Below the pieces are notes generated by a model. It was given only the letters and a program-made list of their open reading frames with translations. It was not told where the DNA came from and searched no databases. A program made the position numbers and the translations under genes. From positions 1-45,088 of the forward strand of contig CAKREH010000028.1 in the NCBI GenBank assembly GCA_934317215.1: a DNA stretch of 45,088 nucleotides, written 5' to 3'. Origin of the DNA: an uncultured Roseburia sp. GTDB lineage: Bacteria; Bacillota; Clostridia; Lachnospirales; Lachnospiraceae. This document shows positions 16,156-26,357 of the stretch, piece after piece; positions within the stretch are counted from its first letter, which is position 1, and every line of letters begins with the position of its first letter.

Positions 16156-16377
16156 ATGCTTGTACCACCTTTCTACATTACCCCATTTTGATTGTTCTGC
16201 TTCATTTCATCCTACAACAAATCTTTTTGTTTTTCCATTTTTTCTAAAGTCTCACTTAACAATTTTTACCTGATTGTTTTCCACGGATTTTTCAATCTGC
16301 TGCCTCATTTTCCACAATTCGTAATCTTGTTCACTTAAAATTGTTTCATAACCCACGCTCTTTGCAACTTCAGATTT

Positions 16378-17478
16378 TTACGCTTTCCATTGTTCCTTTA
16401 ATATTCCAAATCTGCACCAGAACATCTCCCTCTCTTTATCCCTGCCTTCAAACCACTCATCTTTAATCTCATTCCTCTGATTTAACCCGATTATTTTCAC
16501 CGCTTCCACCGCAGCCTCACGCTGTGACATTTTCCGGTTTCCGGTAGTCATGCAGTTTGCACCATCTGGCGTATCATATGCCAAAAAAGTCTGGTTGAAA
16601 TCCATCAGGTCAAACAGGCGTACCGGCTGGTTTGTACGGTTGTCCACCAGAAATCCCCAGTTTCCCCAGTGGCGGTCCGTGTTGCCGGTCAGATAATCGA
16701 GGAGGTTCATCATGTAGTAGGAATATGCATCCAGCTTTAACACGAAATCCATAACGTGAATGTCATGATTTGCTGCATAGATCTCAAATGCCTCCATCGA
16801 TACCATGCTGTAATCCACCGACGTAATGATTCTGCTTTTTGAAACTTTCTGTCCGTCAAACATGCTTTCCTCATAAAGCACCTGTCTGCAGTCAAAACAG
16901 CGGCAGATCTTACTTGCAAGAATTTCATTTTCCACAGCCCTGCTGTTTCCATCTTTCAAAAGTGCAAACGAATTTTTCTCCCTGATCCACGCTTTCGGGA
17001 ACACCCCGTTGGTTGAGAGATCGTCCGCGATCAGGTAACTGTTCTCTACCGTCATCTGTTTTCCGCGCAGGGAAATATCTACAAGTGCATTATCCAGATG
17101 ATTTTCAAAAAGATTGATCTGTGAAAATGTGATATTCTCCCCTTTTTCCCGAACCCAGAAAATATCAGTCAGTGACAGACAGTGATAGGACAGCGCTATT
17201 TTGGCACGATCACGGTCGGTCTGCGCCTGCAGTGCTCCGATACTGTTTAAAATTTCCTTTGCATAGACACGGTCAAGCGTCAGAACACGGGTTGCACACC
17301 AGTAATAAAAATTCGTGAGGTTATCCATGCGGATATCGAGATCATCATTTTCTGCTGTATCCTCCAGATAAATCGAAAAGGGCAGAAACGCCCTGTCCAA
17401 AACTGTGCATACTCCGTTCGTCCCAATGTCTGCTACTACCTTTTCGCCATGCATTAGTTCATACACTGTTTTTTCCAT
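16378..17478 (-). CDS. HipA/CtkA-like kinase-fold protein
   Basis: The 366-residue protein has the active-site pattern of HipA-type Ser/Thr kinases: LTGNTDRHWGNWGFLVD (catalytic Asp and metal-binding Asn) followed by RLFDLMDFNQTF (magnesium-binding DxxDF-like motif) at about residues 265-295. An upstream PKAWIREKNSFALLKDG, followed by ENEILASKICRCF, fits the nucleotide-binding lobe. No HipB-like repressor is adjacent, so it is a solitary kinase homologue rather than a clear toxin-antitoxin pair. Its target is unknown. The gene begins 34 bp after gyrA on the same strand. Confidence 0.75.
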   Translation of the reverse strand: MEKTVYELMHGEKVVADIGTNGVCTVLDRAFLPFSIYLEDTAENDDLDIRMDNLTNFYYWCATRVLTLDRVYAKEILNSIGALQAQTDRDRAKIALSYHCLSLTDIFWVREKGENITFSQINLFENHLDNALVDISLRGKQMTVENSYLIADDLSTNGVFPKAWIREKNSFALLKDGNSRAVENEILASKICRCFDCRQVLYEESMFDGQKVSKSRIITSVDYSMVSMEAFEIYAANHDIHVMDFVLKLDAYSYYMMNLLDYLTGNTDRHWGNWGFLVDNRTNQPVRLFDLMDFNQTFLAYDTPDGANCMTTGNRKMSQREAAVEAVKIIGLNQRNEIKDEWFEGRDKEREMFWCRFGILKEQWKA

Positions 17479-17511
17479 TCAGCTTCTGCCCTTTCTTCAC
17501 TATACGGTTAT

Positions 17512-20136
17512 CTATTCTTCCTCATCCTCGGAACCATCAGCCTCTGCACGCTCTAACAGTTCTTTCATCAGCTCGTCGTCTGTCTCTGTATTTTCTACAG
17601 ATGCCTTTTTTGCATTTTCCGCAGCGATAGCTGCACTTTCCTTTTCTTCCTCCTCACTGAGCAGTTCGGATGTGTCTACATTGTCGATCAGACTCTTATC
17701 CTCACGGACTTTTGCGATACTTGCCACCGTAACATTCTCATCTAAGTTGATGAGTTTGACACCGGAAGTAATTCTTCCGAGCAACGTTGTATCACTGACT
17801 TTGATACGGATAATAATTCCTTCGGTAGTGATCAGCATCAGTTCATTGTCCTGGTTTACCGCTTTCACGCCGACAATATTTCCAGTCTTTTCGGTAATCT
17901 TGTAACATTTTACACCCTTACCGCCACGGTTCTGCGTGGTAAATTCGGAGATCAGTGTACATTTTCCAAGACCTTTTTCTGAAACAATCATGAGTGCATC
18001 CCCCTGGGACTGCATCTGCATACCGATAACTTCATCCCCATCCGTAAGATTCATACCGATGACTCCCATGGAAGTACGGCCTGTTTTTCTTACATCTGTT
18101 TCTTTAAACCGGATACACTGACCATATTTCGTCACTAAGAAAACATCCTGATTATTGTCTGTCTTTTTTACCTCGATCAGCTCATCATCTTCCCTTAAAC
18201 TGATTGCAGCAAGTCCTGTCTTTCTGACATTTGCATAGTCGGTAATCGGTGTTTTCTTCACAATGCCTTTCTTTGTCGCCATGAACAGGAAATGTCCTTC
18301 CGTGTATTCACGGATCGGGATAACTGCCGTAATTTTCTCGCCCGGCTGGAGCTGGAGCAGGTTTACGATCGCAGTTCCCCTCGCGGTACGGCTTGCCTCC
18401 GGGATCTCGTAAGCCTTGATACGGTATACACGTCCGGTGTTTGTGAAGAACATCATGTAGTGATGGGATGTCGTCATCAACAGTTCTTCGATGTAATCGT
18501 CATCGATCGTCTCCATTCCCTTGATTCCCTTACCGCCACGGTTCTGTGCGCGGAAATTGTCAAGGCTCATGCGCTTGATGTAACCTAATTTCGTCATGGT
18601 AATGACAGTGTTTGTTACCGGGATCAGATCCTCCATGGAAATGTCGTACTCGTCAAAGCCAATGGATGTTCTTCTGTCGTCGCCGTATTTATCAGCAATC
18701 AGCAGAATCTCCGTACGGATCACGCCGAGCAGTTTTTTCTTATCTGCCAAAATAGCACGCAATTCTGCAATGCGGTCCATCAGCTCTGCATACTCTGCCT
18801 CAAGTTTTTCGCGTTCCAGACCTGTCAGTGCACGCAGACGCATATCTACAATTGCCTGTGACTGTGCATCGCTTAAGGAGAAACGCTCCATTAAACGTGA
18901 TTTTGCTTCCTGCGTATTCTGGCTGCTCCTTATGATGCTGATGACTTCATCGATATTGTCAAGTGCGATCAGTAAGCCCTCTAAAATGTGGGCGCGTTCT
19001 TCCGCTTTGTTTAATTCGTATTTGGTTCTTCTGGTAACGACCTCTTCCTGATGGATCAGGTAATACTTTAACATGTCGTAGAGGTTTAAAACTTTCGGCT
19101 CGTTATTTACCAGTGCTAACATAATCACGCCAAACGTATCCTGAAGCTGTGTATGTTTGTAAAGTAAATTCAATACGACATTTGGATTGACGTCACGGCG
19201 GAGTTCGATACAGATACGCATACCCTGGCGATCGGACTCATCACGCAGATCTGTGATTCCATCCACTTTTTTATCACGGACTAACTCGGCAATCTTCTCG
19301 ATCAGTCTCGCTTTGTTGACCATGTACGGAAGTTCGGTTACCACGATACGGTTTTTGCCGTTTTGCATTGGTTCGATATCTGTAATTGCACGCACACGGA
19401 CTTTTCCACGTCCGGTACGGTAAGCCTCATTGATCCCGGCTGTTCCAAGGATCATGCCTCCGGTAGGAAAGTCCGGTCCCTTTACGATGGAGAGTAATTC
19501 TTCAATGTCGGTATCGCGGTCCTCCTCGACTTTGTTGTCAATGATCTTTACCACGGCATTGATGACTTCACGCAGGTTGTGCGGCGGAATATTTGTTGCC
19601 ATACCAACGGCAATACCGGTAGTTCCGTTTACTAAAAGGTTCGGATAACGGGACGGCAGAACGGTAGGTTCTTTCTCCGTCTCATCAAAGTTTGGCACGA
19701 AATCAACGGTGTCTTTTCCGATATCGGCAAGCATTTCCATGGAAATTTTGCTGAGACGTGCCTCCGTATATCGCATGGCAGCCGCGCCATCGCCGTCCAC
19801 GGAACCAAAGTTTCCATGACCGTCAACTAACGGATATCTGGTTGACCACTCCTGTGCCATATTTACAAGTGCACCGTAAATAGAGCTGTCTCCATGAGGA
19901 TGGTATTTACCCATCGTATCACCGACGATACGCGCACATTTACGATGCGGCTTATCCGGACCATTGTTCAGCTCTATCATTGAGTAAAGAACACGGCGCT
20001 GTACCGGTTTTAAACCATCCCTTACATCCGGGAGCGCACGCTGCGCGATAACACTCATGGCATAATCGATATAGGATGTTTCCATCGTTTTTTTCAAATC
20101 GACGTCATGAATCTGATCAAAAATTTTATCATCCAT
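17512..20136 (-). CDS. gyrA: DNA gyrase subunit A
   Basis: GyrA cuts and rejoins DNA in the A2B2 gyrase, which introduces negative supercoils. The 874-residue sequence has the winged-helix quinolone region HGDSSIYGALVNMAQ and the catalytic Tyr123 in AAMRYTEARL. The C-terminal DNA-wrapping beta-pinwheel has a GyrA-box-like QNRGGKG near 535 and a second copy near 737. The C-terminus ends in an acidic tail (ADGSEDEEE). The position equivalent to E. coli Asp87 is Gly88. It lies 89 bp after gyrB in the conserved origin order. Confidence 0.98.
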   Translation of the reverse strand: MDDKIFDQIHDVDLKKTMETSYIDYAMSVIAQRALPDVRDGLKPVQRRVLYSMIELNNGPDKPHRKCARIVGDTMGKYHPHGDSSIYGALVNMAQEWSTRYPLVDGHGNFGSVDGDGAAAMRYTEARLSKISMEMLADIGKDTVDFVPNFDETEKEPTVLPSRYPNLLVNGTTGIAVGMATNIPPHNLREVINAVVKIIDNKVEEDRDTDIEELLSIVKGPDFPTGGMILGTAGINEAYRTGRGKVRVRAITDIEPMQNGKNRIVVTELPYMVNKARLIEKIAELVRDKKVDGITDLRDESDRQGMRICIELRRDVNPNVVLNLLYKHTQLQDTFGVIMLALVNNEPKVLNLYDMLKYYLIHQEEVVTRRTKYELNKAEERAHILEGLLIALDNIDEVISIIRSSQNTQEAKSRLMERFSLSDAQSQAIVDMRLRALTGLEREKLEAEYAELMDRIAELRAILADKKKLLGVIRTEILLIADKYGDDRRTSIGFDEYDISMEDLIPVTNTVITMTKLGYIKRMSLDNFRAQNRGGKGIKGMETIDDDYIEELLMTTSHHYMMFFTNTGRVYRIKAYEIPEASRTARGTAIVNLLQLQPGEKITAVIPIREYTEGHFLFMATKKGIVKKTPITDYANVRKTGLAAISLREDDELIEVKKTDNNQDVFLVTKYGQCIRFKETDVRKTGRTSMGVIGMNLTDGDEVIGMQMQSQGDALMIVSEKGLGKCTLISEFTTQNRGGKGVKCYKITEKTGNIVGVKAVNQDNELMLITTEGIIIRIKVSDTTLLGRITSGVKLINLDENVTVASIAKVREDKSLIDNVDTSELLSEEEEKESAAIAAENAKKASVENTETDDELMKELLERAEADGSEDEEE

Positions 20137-20225
20137 CTGATTTCTTCTCCATTTCTAACTCGTCTCTGTCATCCGAACTTCTGCACCCGGATCACATCTT
20201 CTAAAAATCCGGCTGCACCGATCTG

Positions 20226-22163
20226 TTAAATATCCAGATTCTGTACATACTTCGCATTTTCCTCGATAAACTCACGTCTCGGTTCTACCTTATCACCCAT
20301 CAAAGTTGTAAATGTCACATCGATCTCCGAAGAATTTTCCTCATCGATCATGACACGTTTTAAAATACGTTTTTCCGGATCCATAGTCGTCTCCCAGAGC
20401 TGCTCGGCATCCATCTCTCCAAGTCCTTTATATCGCTGGATCTTGTTATTGCCGTCACGTCCGATCTCAACCAGGATATTGTTTAATTCAGCATCATCGT
20501 ACGCATACCAGATATTTTTATTTTTCTCAATCTTGTAAAGCGGCGGAGTTGCAAGATATACATGTCCCTGCTTGATAAGTTCCGGCATAAAACGGTATAA
20601 AAATGTCAGCATCAGTGTCGCAATATGTGCACCGTCGACATCGGCATCTGTCATAATAATGATCTTGTCATAACGCAGCTTGGAAATATCAAAATCTTCA
20701 TGGATTCCGGTACCAAATGCAGTGATCATCGCTTTGATCTCGGCATTGCCATAAATTTTATCCAGTCTCGCTTTTTCCACGTTCAGAATTTTACCACGCA
20801 GCGGAAGGATTGCCTGGGTTGCACGGCTTCTCGCTGTCTTTGCAGAACCACCCGCGGAATCTCCCTCGACGATAAAGATCTCACAGTTTTTTGGATCTTT
20901 GTCCGAACAGTCTGCAAGTTTTCCAGGTAAGGAAGTGCCCTCTAAAGCTGTTTTTCTTCTGGTCAGGTCACGCGCTTTTCTCGCTGCCTCCCTCGCACGC
21001 TGCGCAAGCAGAGATTTTTCACAGATACTCTTTGCAACTGCGGGATTCTGCTCTAAGAAATATGTGAGCTGCTCACTTACCACAGAATCGACAGCTCCAC
21101 GCGCCTCGCTGTTTCCGAGTTTCTGTTTTGTCTGTCCCTCAAACTGCGGCTCCTCGATCTTGATACTGATGATTGCAGTCAGACCTTCACGAATATCGTC
21201 ACCTGTCAGTGCTGGTTCCGAATCTTTTAAAATCTTATTTGCTCTCGCATAAGTATTAAATGTTTTCGTCAGCGCATTACGGAATCCGGCGAGGTGCGTA
21301 CCACCTTCCGGCGTAATGATGTTATTTACGAAACTGTAGGTCGCATCGTTGTAGGAATCATTGTGCTGCATGGCAACTTCGACATACACACCATCCCTGG
21401 TTCCCTCACAGTAAATAACATCCGGGTACAATGACTCCTTGCTGCGGTTTAAGTAAGTGACAAATTCCTTGATACCACCGGCATAATGGAACTCATGACA
21501 ATGATGGGATTCCTCCCTGGTATCGGTAAGTACAATGCGAAGTCCTTTTGTCAAAAAAGCTGTTTCACGAAGACGCTGTTTTAAAGTGTCGTAATCATAA
21601 ACGGTCTCCTCGAAAATCTCAGGATCCGGATGGAATGTAACCTTCGTGCCGTGTTTTTCTGAATCACAGGTTCCGATTACTTTGACCGGTTCGTCCGGTT
21701 TTCCGATATGGTAACTTTGGAAATAAACCTGTCCCTCTTTGTATACTTCAACACAAAGTTTGGTGGAAAGCGCATTTACAACTGACGCACCTACTCCGTG
21801 CAGGCCACCGGATACTTTATATCCTCCACCGCCAAATTTTCCGCCTGCATGAAGAACCGTATATACAACCTCAAGTGCTGATTTTCCAGCTTTATGATTC
21901 ATTCCAACCGGAATACCACGCCCGTCATCTTCAACTGTAATGGAGTTGTCCGGGTTAATGGTAACCTCTATGTTTTTGCAATATCCGGCAAGTGCCTCAT
22001 CCACGGCATTATCTACAATCTCATAGACCAAATGATGGAGTCCTCTCGCCGATGTACTGCCGATATACATACCTGGTCTTTTACGAACTGCTTCAAGTCC
22101 TTCCAGAATCTGGATCTGGTCAGCTCCGTATTCATTTGGATTTTCAATTTTTTCTGTTGCCAT
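20226..22163 (-). CDS. gyrB: DNA gyrase subunit B
   Basis: GyrB is the ATPase subunit of gyrase. The 645-residue protein starts with the GHKL ATP-binding domain (LEAVRKRPGMYIGS, VDNAVDEALAGYC, DDGRGIPVG, GGLHGVGASVVNALS). The TOPRIM metal-binding region follows (EGDSAGGSAKTARSRATQA, MTDADVDGAHIATLML), and the C-terminal GyrA-binding segment QRYKGLGEMDAEQLWETTM. Length matches Firmicutes GyrB, without the proteobacterial insertion. It lies 18 bp after recF. Confidence 0.98.
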   Translation of the reverse strand: MATEKIENPNEYGADQIQILEGLEAVRKRPGMYIGSTSARGLHHLVYEIVDNAVDEALAGYCKNIEVTINPDNSITVEDDGRGIPVGMNHKAGKSALEVVYTVLHAGGKFGGGGYKVSGGLHGVGASVVNALSTKLCVEVYKEGQVYFQSYHIGKPDEPVKVIGTCDSEKHGTKVTFHPDPEIFEETVYDYDTLKQRLRETAFLTKGLRIVLTDTREESHHCHEFHYAGGIKEFVTYLNRSKESLYPDVIYCEGTRDGVYVEVAMQHNDSYNDATYSFVNNIITPEGGTHLAGFRNALTKTFNTYARANKILKDSEPALTGDDIREGLTAIISIKIEEPQFEGQTKQKLGNSEARGAVDSVVSEQLTYFLEQNPAVAKSICEKSLLAQRAREAARKARDLTRRKTALEGTSLPGKLADCSDKDPKNCEIFIVEGDSAGGSAKTARSRATQAILPLRGKILNVEKARLDKIYGNAEIKAMITAFGTGIHEDFDISKLRYDKIIIMTDADVDGAHIATLMLTFLYRFMPELIKQGHVYLATPPLYKIEKNKNIWYAYDDAELNNILVEIGRDGNNKIQRYKGLGEMDAEQLWETTMDPEKRILKRVMIDEENSSEIDVTFTTLMGDKVEPRREFIEENAKYVQNLDI

Positions 22164-22181
22164 TCTGCTAACCTTGCCTTT

Positions 22182-23273
22182 CTATAACCTGACCTTTTCA
22201 AATACCTGACCACTTATTACCTCAAAAACCTTATTGATTTCGAACCTGTTACGGATAAATTCATCCAAACCGGTACAGGTAATAATTGTCTGGGTATTAC
22301 ATATACTGTTTAACAAATAATTCTGACGATTGCTGTCTAACTCTGATAAAACATCATCCAGTAAAAGTACCGGAGTATCATGAATTGATTTTCTTACCAG
22401 CTCTATCTCGGATAACTTCAAAGAGAGAGCAGAAGTTCTCTGCTGCCCCTGTGAACCAAATTTGCGGATATCAATACCTGCAATGGAAAAAAGCAGATCA
22501 TCACGGTGTGGCCCTACGGATGTCTGGCACTGTTTCAAGTCACGTGGTTTCACCCGCTCTAACTCCTGTTCAAACAGATCCGCAGAAACACCTGGCTCAT
22601 ACGAAAGAAAAAGTTCTTCCCTTCCGCCGGATATCCGATAGTGTATTTCATGAACAATCTCATTCAGTTCTTTTACAAACTGTTCTCTCCGTCTGATGAT
22701 CTTTTTCCCGGTATCAGCCAACTGCATATCCCATACCGGAAGTGTATCCGATAATTCAGGCCGGTAAACCATATCTTTCAACAGTTTATTGCGCTGATTT
22801 AAGATTTTATTGTAATTTGACAGGTCAGATAAATAAATTTTATCTAGTTGACATAACTCTGCATCCAGAAAATGTCTGCGTTCAGAGGGACCGTTTTTGA
22901 TAATATTCAAATCTTCCGGCGAAAAAAATACAATGTTTAAAATTCCAAAAAGCTCACTTGCTTTTTTCATCGGTATCTTATTTACGGCAATTCCCTTAGA
23001 ACGGTTATGTTTTAAATGCATGTCAATCTGATATTGTTTGCCGTTTTTTAAAACCATGGTACGAAGATGCGCTTCGTTTGTTCCAAAACGGATCATCTCT
23101 TTGTCCTTGCTTCCCTTGTGGGACTTTGTAGTTCCACTTAAGTAAGCAGCTTCCAGGATATTGGTCTTTCCCTGTGCATTATCGCCAAATAAAATATTGG
23201 TTCCCTCATCAAATGAAAGCTGGAGATTTTCATAGTTGCGGAAATTGTTCAATTCAATGGACTGAATGATCAT
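22182..23273 (-). CDS. recF: DNA replication and repair protein RecF
   Basis: RecF is an SMC/ABC-like ATPase that helps load RecA at gaps. The 363-residue product shows the N-terminal LNNFRNYENL, Walker A GDNAQGKTNILEA (about 30-42), signature-like QGQQRTSALSLKLSE, and Walker B PVLLLDDVLSELD near residue 300. Its ATG overlaps the stop of the S4-domain gene (ATGA), indicating coupled translation. Confidence 0.97.
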   Translation of the reverse strand: MIIQSIELNNFRNYENLQLSFDEGTNILFGDNAQGKTNILEAAYLSGTTKSHKGSKDKEMIRFGTNEAHLRTMVLKNGKQYQIDMHLKHNRSKGIAVNKIPMKKASELFGILNIVFFSPEDLNIIKNGPSERRHFLDAELCQLDKIYLSDLSNYNKILNQRNKLLKDMVYRPELSDTLPVWDMQLADTGKKIIRRREQFVKELNEIVHEIHYRISGGREELFLSYEPGVSADLFEQELERVKPRDLKQCQTSVGPHRDDLLFSIAGIDIRKFGSQGQQRTSALSLKLSEIELVRKSIHDTPVLLLDDVLSELDSNRQNYLLNSICNTQTIITCTGLDEFIRNRFEINKVFEVISGQVFEKVRL

Positions 23274-23485
23274 TTTGAGACTTTCACCGTTTCCCCGTTA
23301 TAGGAAATCACATCACCATCATGGATTTTTTTTCCACGCTGAAGTTCTGTTTCACCATTAACTTTTACCAGACCATCCTGGATGACAAATTTTGCATCAA
23401 CACCGGATTCCACAAGTCCTGCTTTTTTCAAAGCCTGTCCAAGTTTTATAAATTCATCTGTTTCTCTAATCTGAATCTCTATCAT
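23270..23485 (-). CDS. yaaA: S4-domain RNA-binding protein YaaA
   Basis: A 71-residue S4-like protein: IKLGQALKKAGLVESGVDAK and VNGETELQRGKKI match the small RNA-binding fold. It occupies the usual dnaN-yaaA-recF position of Firmicutes origins. AAAGGAAT before the ATG at 23485 supports this start rather than a longer frame from 23533. Its exact role is not settled; an RNA- or ribosome-related function is assumed for the family. Confidence 0.93.
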   Translation of the reverse strand: MIEIQIRETDEFIKLGQALKKAGLVESGVDAKFVIQDGLVKVNGETELQRGKKIHDGDVISYNGETVKVSK

Positions 23486-23548
23486 GGAATTCCTTTCTAT
23501 CGCCCTTTGGGCAATATCAATCACAGATTTCAAATTCTATAAAAATAA

Positions 23549-24661
23549 TTAGTTTGCAGCTGCATTAAAGTTAACCGGAAGAATCAGGTAAATAAATGTA
23601 CCTTCATCATCCTTGATAAAACATGGTGCTTTCGGATTGACCATGTAAAGTGTTACTTCTTCTTCATCGATTACCCGCAGCGCATCAATGAAAAACTTTG
23701 GATTAAAGCCAATTAAAATATCTTTTCCTTCTTTGGCAATATCAATATCTTCATTCATGGAACCAATAAAGGAATTGATTTTTAATTCCATCGTTCCATC
23801 TGTAATGTTCATGATGATCGGTTTTTTATCGCCTTCTTTGACAAGAAGCGTTGCACGGTCAATACAGTCTAACAGCTCACGTTTGTTTATTTTTACTTTT
23901 GTTTCGTAATCAGAAGATAACATTTGTTCAATCTTGAAGTATTCCCCTTCGATCAGACGGGAAACGACTGTCGTATTTTCAAATTCAAAAACAATATGAT
24001 TGTCTGTCAGGAAAATAGATACTTCATCTTCCGCACTGCCCGGAAGGATTTTGCTGACTTCCTGAAGTGTCTTTCCGGGAACGACAACTTTTTTGTGAAA
24101 ATAATTATGTTTTAATTCAATGTTGCGAATCGAAATACGGTGTCCGTCGAGAGAAACAACCATAAGATCATTTTCTTTGATCTCGAACAACTCACCTGTC
24201 ATTAATTTGTTGTTGTCATTGTCAGCGATGGAGAAAATAGTCTGACGAATTACTTCTTTTAAGGTGAACTGGGACATAACGATCGGTTCGTTACGTTCAA
24301 TGTATGGAATATAGGAAAAATCATCACCGGATTTACCGACAATGTTAAATTTTGCTTTTTCACATGTAATAGTTGTTTTAAAGGATGCATCAGTTTCGAT
24401 CGTAACATCATTGTCTGGAAGTTTACGGACAATCTCGGAAAAGATTTTTGCGTCCAGTGCGATTATACCACGTTCTGCAATCTCACCTTCGATCTTTGTT
24501 TCGATCCCAAGTTCCATATCATTTGCAGTAAGTTTAATTTCGTTTGCAGAAGCATCGATCAGAATACATTCTAAGATCGCCATGGTAGTTCTGGTTGGAA
24601 CTGCTTTTGAAACAATATTAACACCATGTAACAGATTAGATTTAGAACAAATTAATTTCAT
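23549..24661 (-). CDS. dnaN: DNA polymerase III beta subunit (sliding clamp)
   Basis: DnaN forms the ring-shaped processivity clamp. The 370-residue product begins MKLICSKSNLLHGVNIVSKA and shows the three-domain clamp pattern (RTTMAILECILIDA, FSIADNDNNKLMTGELFEI, LDGHRISIRN, IGFNPKFFIDALRVI). It ends near the usual LPVN segment, with a short extra tail FNAAAN. AAGGAG precedes the ATG at 24661. The 337-bp gap from dnaA upstream holds DnaA-box-like sequences. Confidence 0.98.
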   Translation of the reverse strand: MKLICSKSNLLHGVNIVSKAVPTRTTMAILECILIDASANEIKLTANDMELGIETKIEGEIAERGIIALDAKIFSEIVRKLPDNDVTIETDASFKTTITCEKAKFNIVGKSGDDFSYIPYIERNEPIVMSQFTLKEVIRQTIFSIADNDNNKLMTGELFEIKENDLMVVSLDGHRISIRNIELKHNYFHKKVVVPGKTLQEVSKILPGSAEDEVSIFLTDNHIVFEFENTTVVSRLIEGEYFKIEQMLSSDYETKVKINKRELLDCIDRATLLVKEGDKKPIIMNITDGTMELKINSFIGSMNEDIDIAKEGKDILIGFNPKFFIDALRVIDEEEVTLYMVNPKAPCFIKDDEGTFIYLILPVNFNAAAN

Positions 24662-24998
24662 GTTGTAGATAACTCCTTCCTGATGAAACGTAGTGGCTCG
24701 CCAAAACGTGTTCATAAAAAAATAAATAGAAATCCGCCGTAGTCGTCTTAGGGGCTGTTAATAAGTTGATAACCGCAGAAAGCCTTAATTTTCAAGGGGT
24801 TAAAAAAAATTTGAGGTGGTATAACCATGTGAAAACCATGCGGAAATTATCTTGAAATGATGTGAATTGAGGATGAGGCTCATAAATGACTTAAACATGT
24901 TTTAAACATGAAAATGAGACTTGTCCATACGGAATTCACGTTAATTTAACAAGATATCAACAAATTTTTGTGTATAACTTCGAAAAACCTTGATAACT
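24662..24998. promoter_or_regulatory. dnaA-dnaN intergenic region, possible second origin module
   Basis: This 337-bp gap has no gene. It contains TGTGTATAA (24969-24977, complement TTATACACA), a weaker AGTTGATAA (24774-24782), and A/T-rich stretches including a direct repeat around TTTTAAACATG. Firmicutes origins are often bipartite, with the unwinding site in this gap. It should also contain the dnaN promoter, which I cannot place with confidence. Confidence 0.5.
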
Positions 24999-26357
24999 TT
25001 AGTTAGGATTGATTTTTTTCTTGATAGTTTCTATTAAATTGCGTGTATTTTCGTTTGATTCGTATTCATCGGCAATTTTTTTGATACCATGAATAATGGT
25101 GGAATGGTCTCTTCCCCCAAGTAACTGTCCGATCGAGTCAAGCGGTATATCTGTCATATTCTTACAGAGGTACATTGCAATCTGTCTTGGTCTGGCAATT
25201 TCATTACTTCTGTTTTTTGAGATCATCTGATCCAGCGAGATATTGAAATGTTCGGTGACAACTTCAATTACAAGCTGTGGCGTGATTTCTCTTGGCTTGT
25301 CCGGTGTAATAATATTCTGAAGTTCTTTCATGGCAATTTCCATTGTGATATCTGTTTTTTCAAGATTGGAATATGCCAGAAGTTTGTTTAAAGCTCCTTC
25401 AAGTTCACGAATGTTGGATTTAATGTTAGTTGCAATATAATTAAGAATCTCGTCGCTGAGTTTCATGTCGTCTGCTTCAACTTTTCTTCGCAGGATAGCC
25501 ATTCGTGTTTCGTAGTCTGGAGTTCCGATATCAGCAATAAGACCCCATTCGAAACGTGAACGAATCCGGTCTTCTAAGGTTTCCATGTCTTTTGGCGGTT
25601 TATCGGATGTTAAAATAATCTGCTTGCCGGCAGAGTGGAGTGCATTAAATGTATGGAAAAATTCTTCCTGTGTACTTTCCTTACCGATGATAAACTGAAC
25701 GTCATCGACCATCAGCACATCAATCGTCCGATATTTTTCACGAAGTTTATTCATCGCGGATGCATTACCACTTCGGATCGACTCAATCACTTCATTTGTA
25801 AATTCTTCAGATGTAACGTAAAGTACTTTTGCATTTGGGTTTCTTTCTAATATGAAATGACCAATTGAATGCATAAGGTGAGTTTTTCCGAGTCCTGGTC
25901 CTCCGTAAATGTAAAGAGGATTGTATGCTTCGCCCGGAGATTCGGCAACTGCAAGTGACGCCGACTGCGCAAAACGGTTGTTGCTGCCGACGACGAATGT
26001 GTCGAATGTATAGTTCGGGTTTAGATTGGATCTGTCCGCTTTTTCGGAAAGTGCATTTTTTTTCGGTACGCTGTTATTACCGGTTCTGATATTTTTTGTC
26101 TGTTCCGGCAGGATAAACTGAATCTCATATTCGGTTCCTGTAATTTCTGCAATTGTTACCTTTAAGGGAAGATAATATTTTTTTGAAATATAGTTTAAGG
26201 TCATATGTTCTGCAGGAACCAGTATATATAAGGTATTACCTTCAACACCGTAAACTTCAAGTGGTCGGATCCATGCATCAAATGAAACATCACTGATATC
26301 ATGTTCCTGTTTGACGGTTGAGAGAATCTCGTCCCATTTTTCTAAAATTTTATCCAT
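24999..26357 (-). CDS. dnaA: Chromosomal replication initiator protein DnaA
   Basis: DnaA binds DnaA boxes and opens the origin. The 452-residue protein has the N-terminal interaction domain (1-80), a linker, and the AAA+ domain with Walker A GGPGLGKTHLMHS (152-164) and Walker B VLMVDDVQFI. The C-terminal helix-turn-helix carries the signature GGRDHSTIIHGIKKI. The start at 26357 has TGAGG upstream and matches the family's MDKILEKWDEIL-type beginning. The gene points away from the origin region on its right. Confidence 0.98.
   Translation of the reverse strand: MDKILEKWDEILSTVKQEHDISDVSFDAWIRPLEVYGVEGNTLYILVPAEHMTLNYISKKYYLPLKVTIAEITGTEYEIQFILPEQTKNIRTGNNSVPKKNALSEKADRSNLNPNYTFDTFVVGSNNRFAQSASLAVAESPGEAYNPLYIYGGPGLGKTHLMHSIGHFILERNPNAKVLYVTSEEFTNEVIESIRSGNASAMNKLREKYRTIDVLMVDDVQFIIGKESTQEEFFHTFNALHSAGKQIILTSDKPPKDMETLEDRIRSRFEWGLIADIGTPDYETRMAILRRKVEADDMKLSDEILNYIATNIKSNIRELEGALNKLLAYSNLEKTDITMEIAMKELQNIITPDKPREITPQLVIEVVTEHFNISLDQMISKNRSNEIARPRQIAMYLCKNMTDIPLDSIGQLLGGRDHSTIIHGIKKIADEYESNENTRNLIETIKKKINPN

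Noticed and set aside
16378..17478. HipBA toxin-antitoxin operon
   Set aside because: Only a HipA-like kinase is present; neither neighbour is a HipB-type helix-turn-helix repressor.
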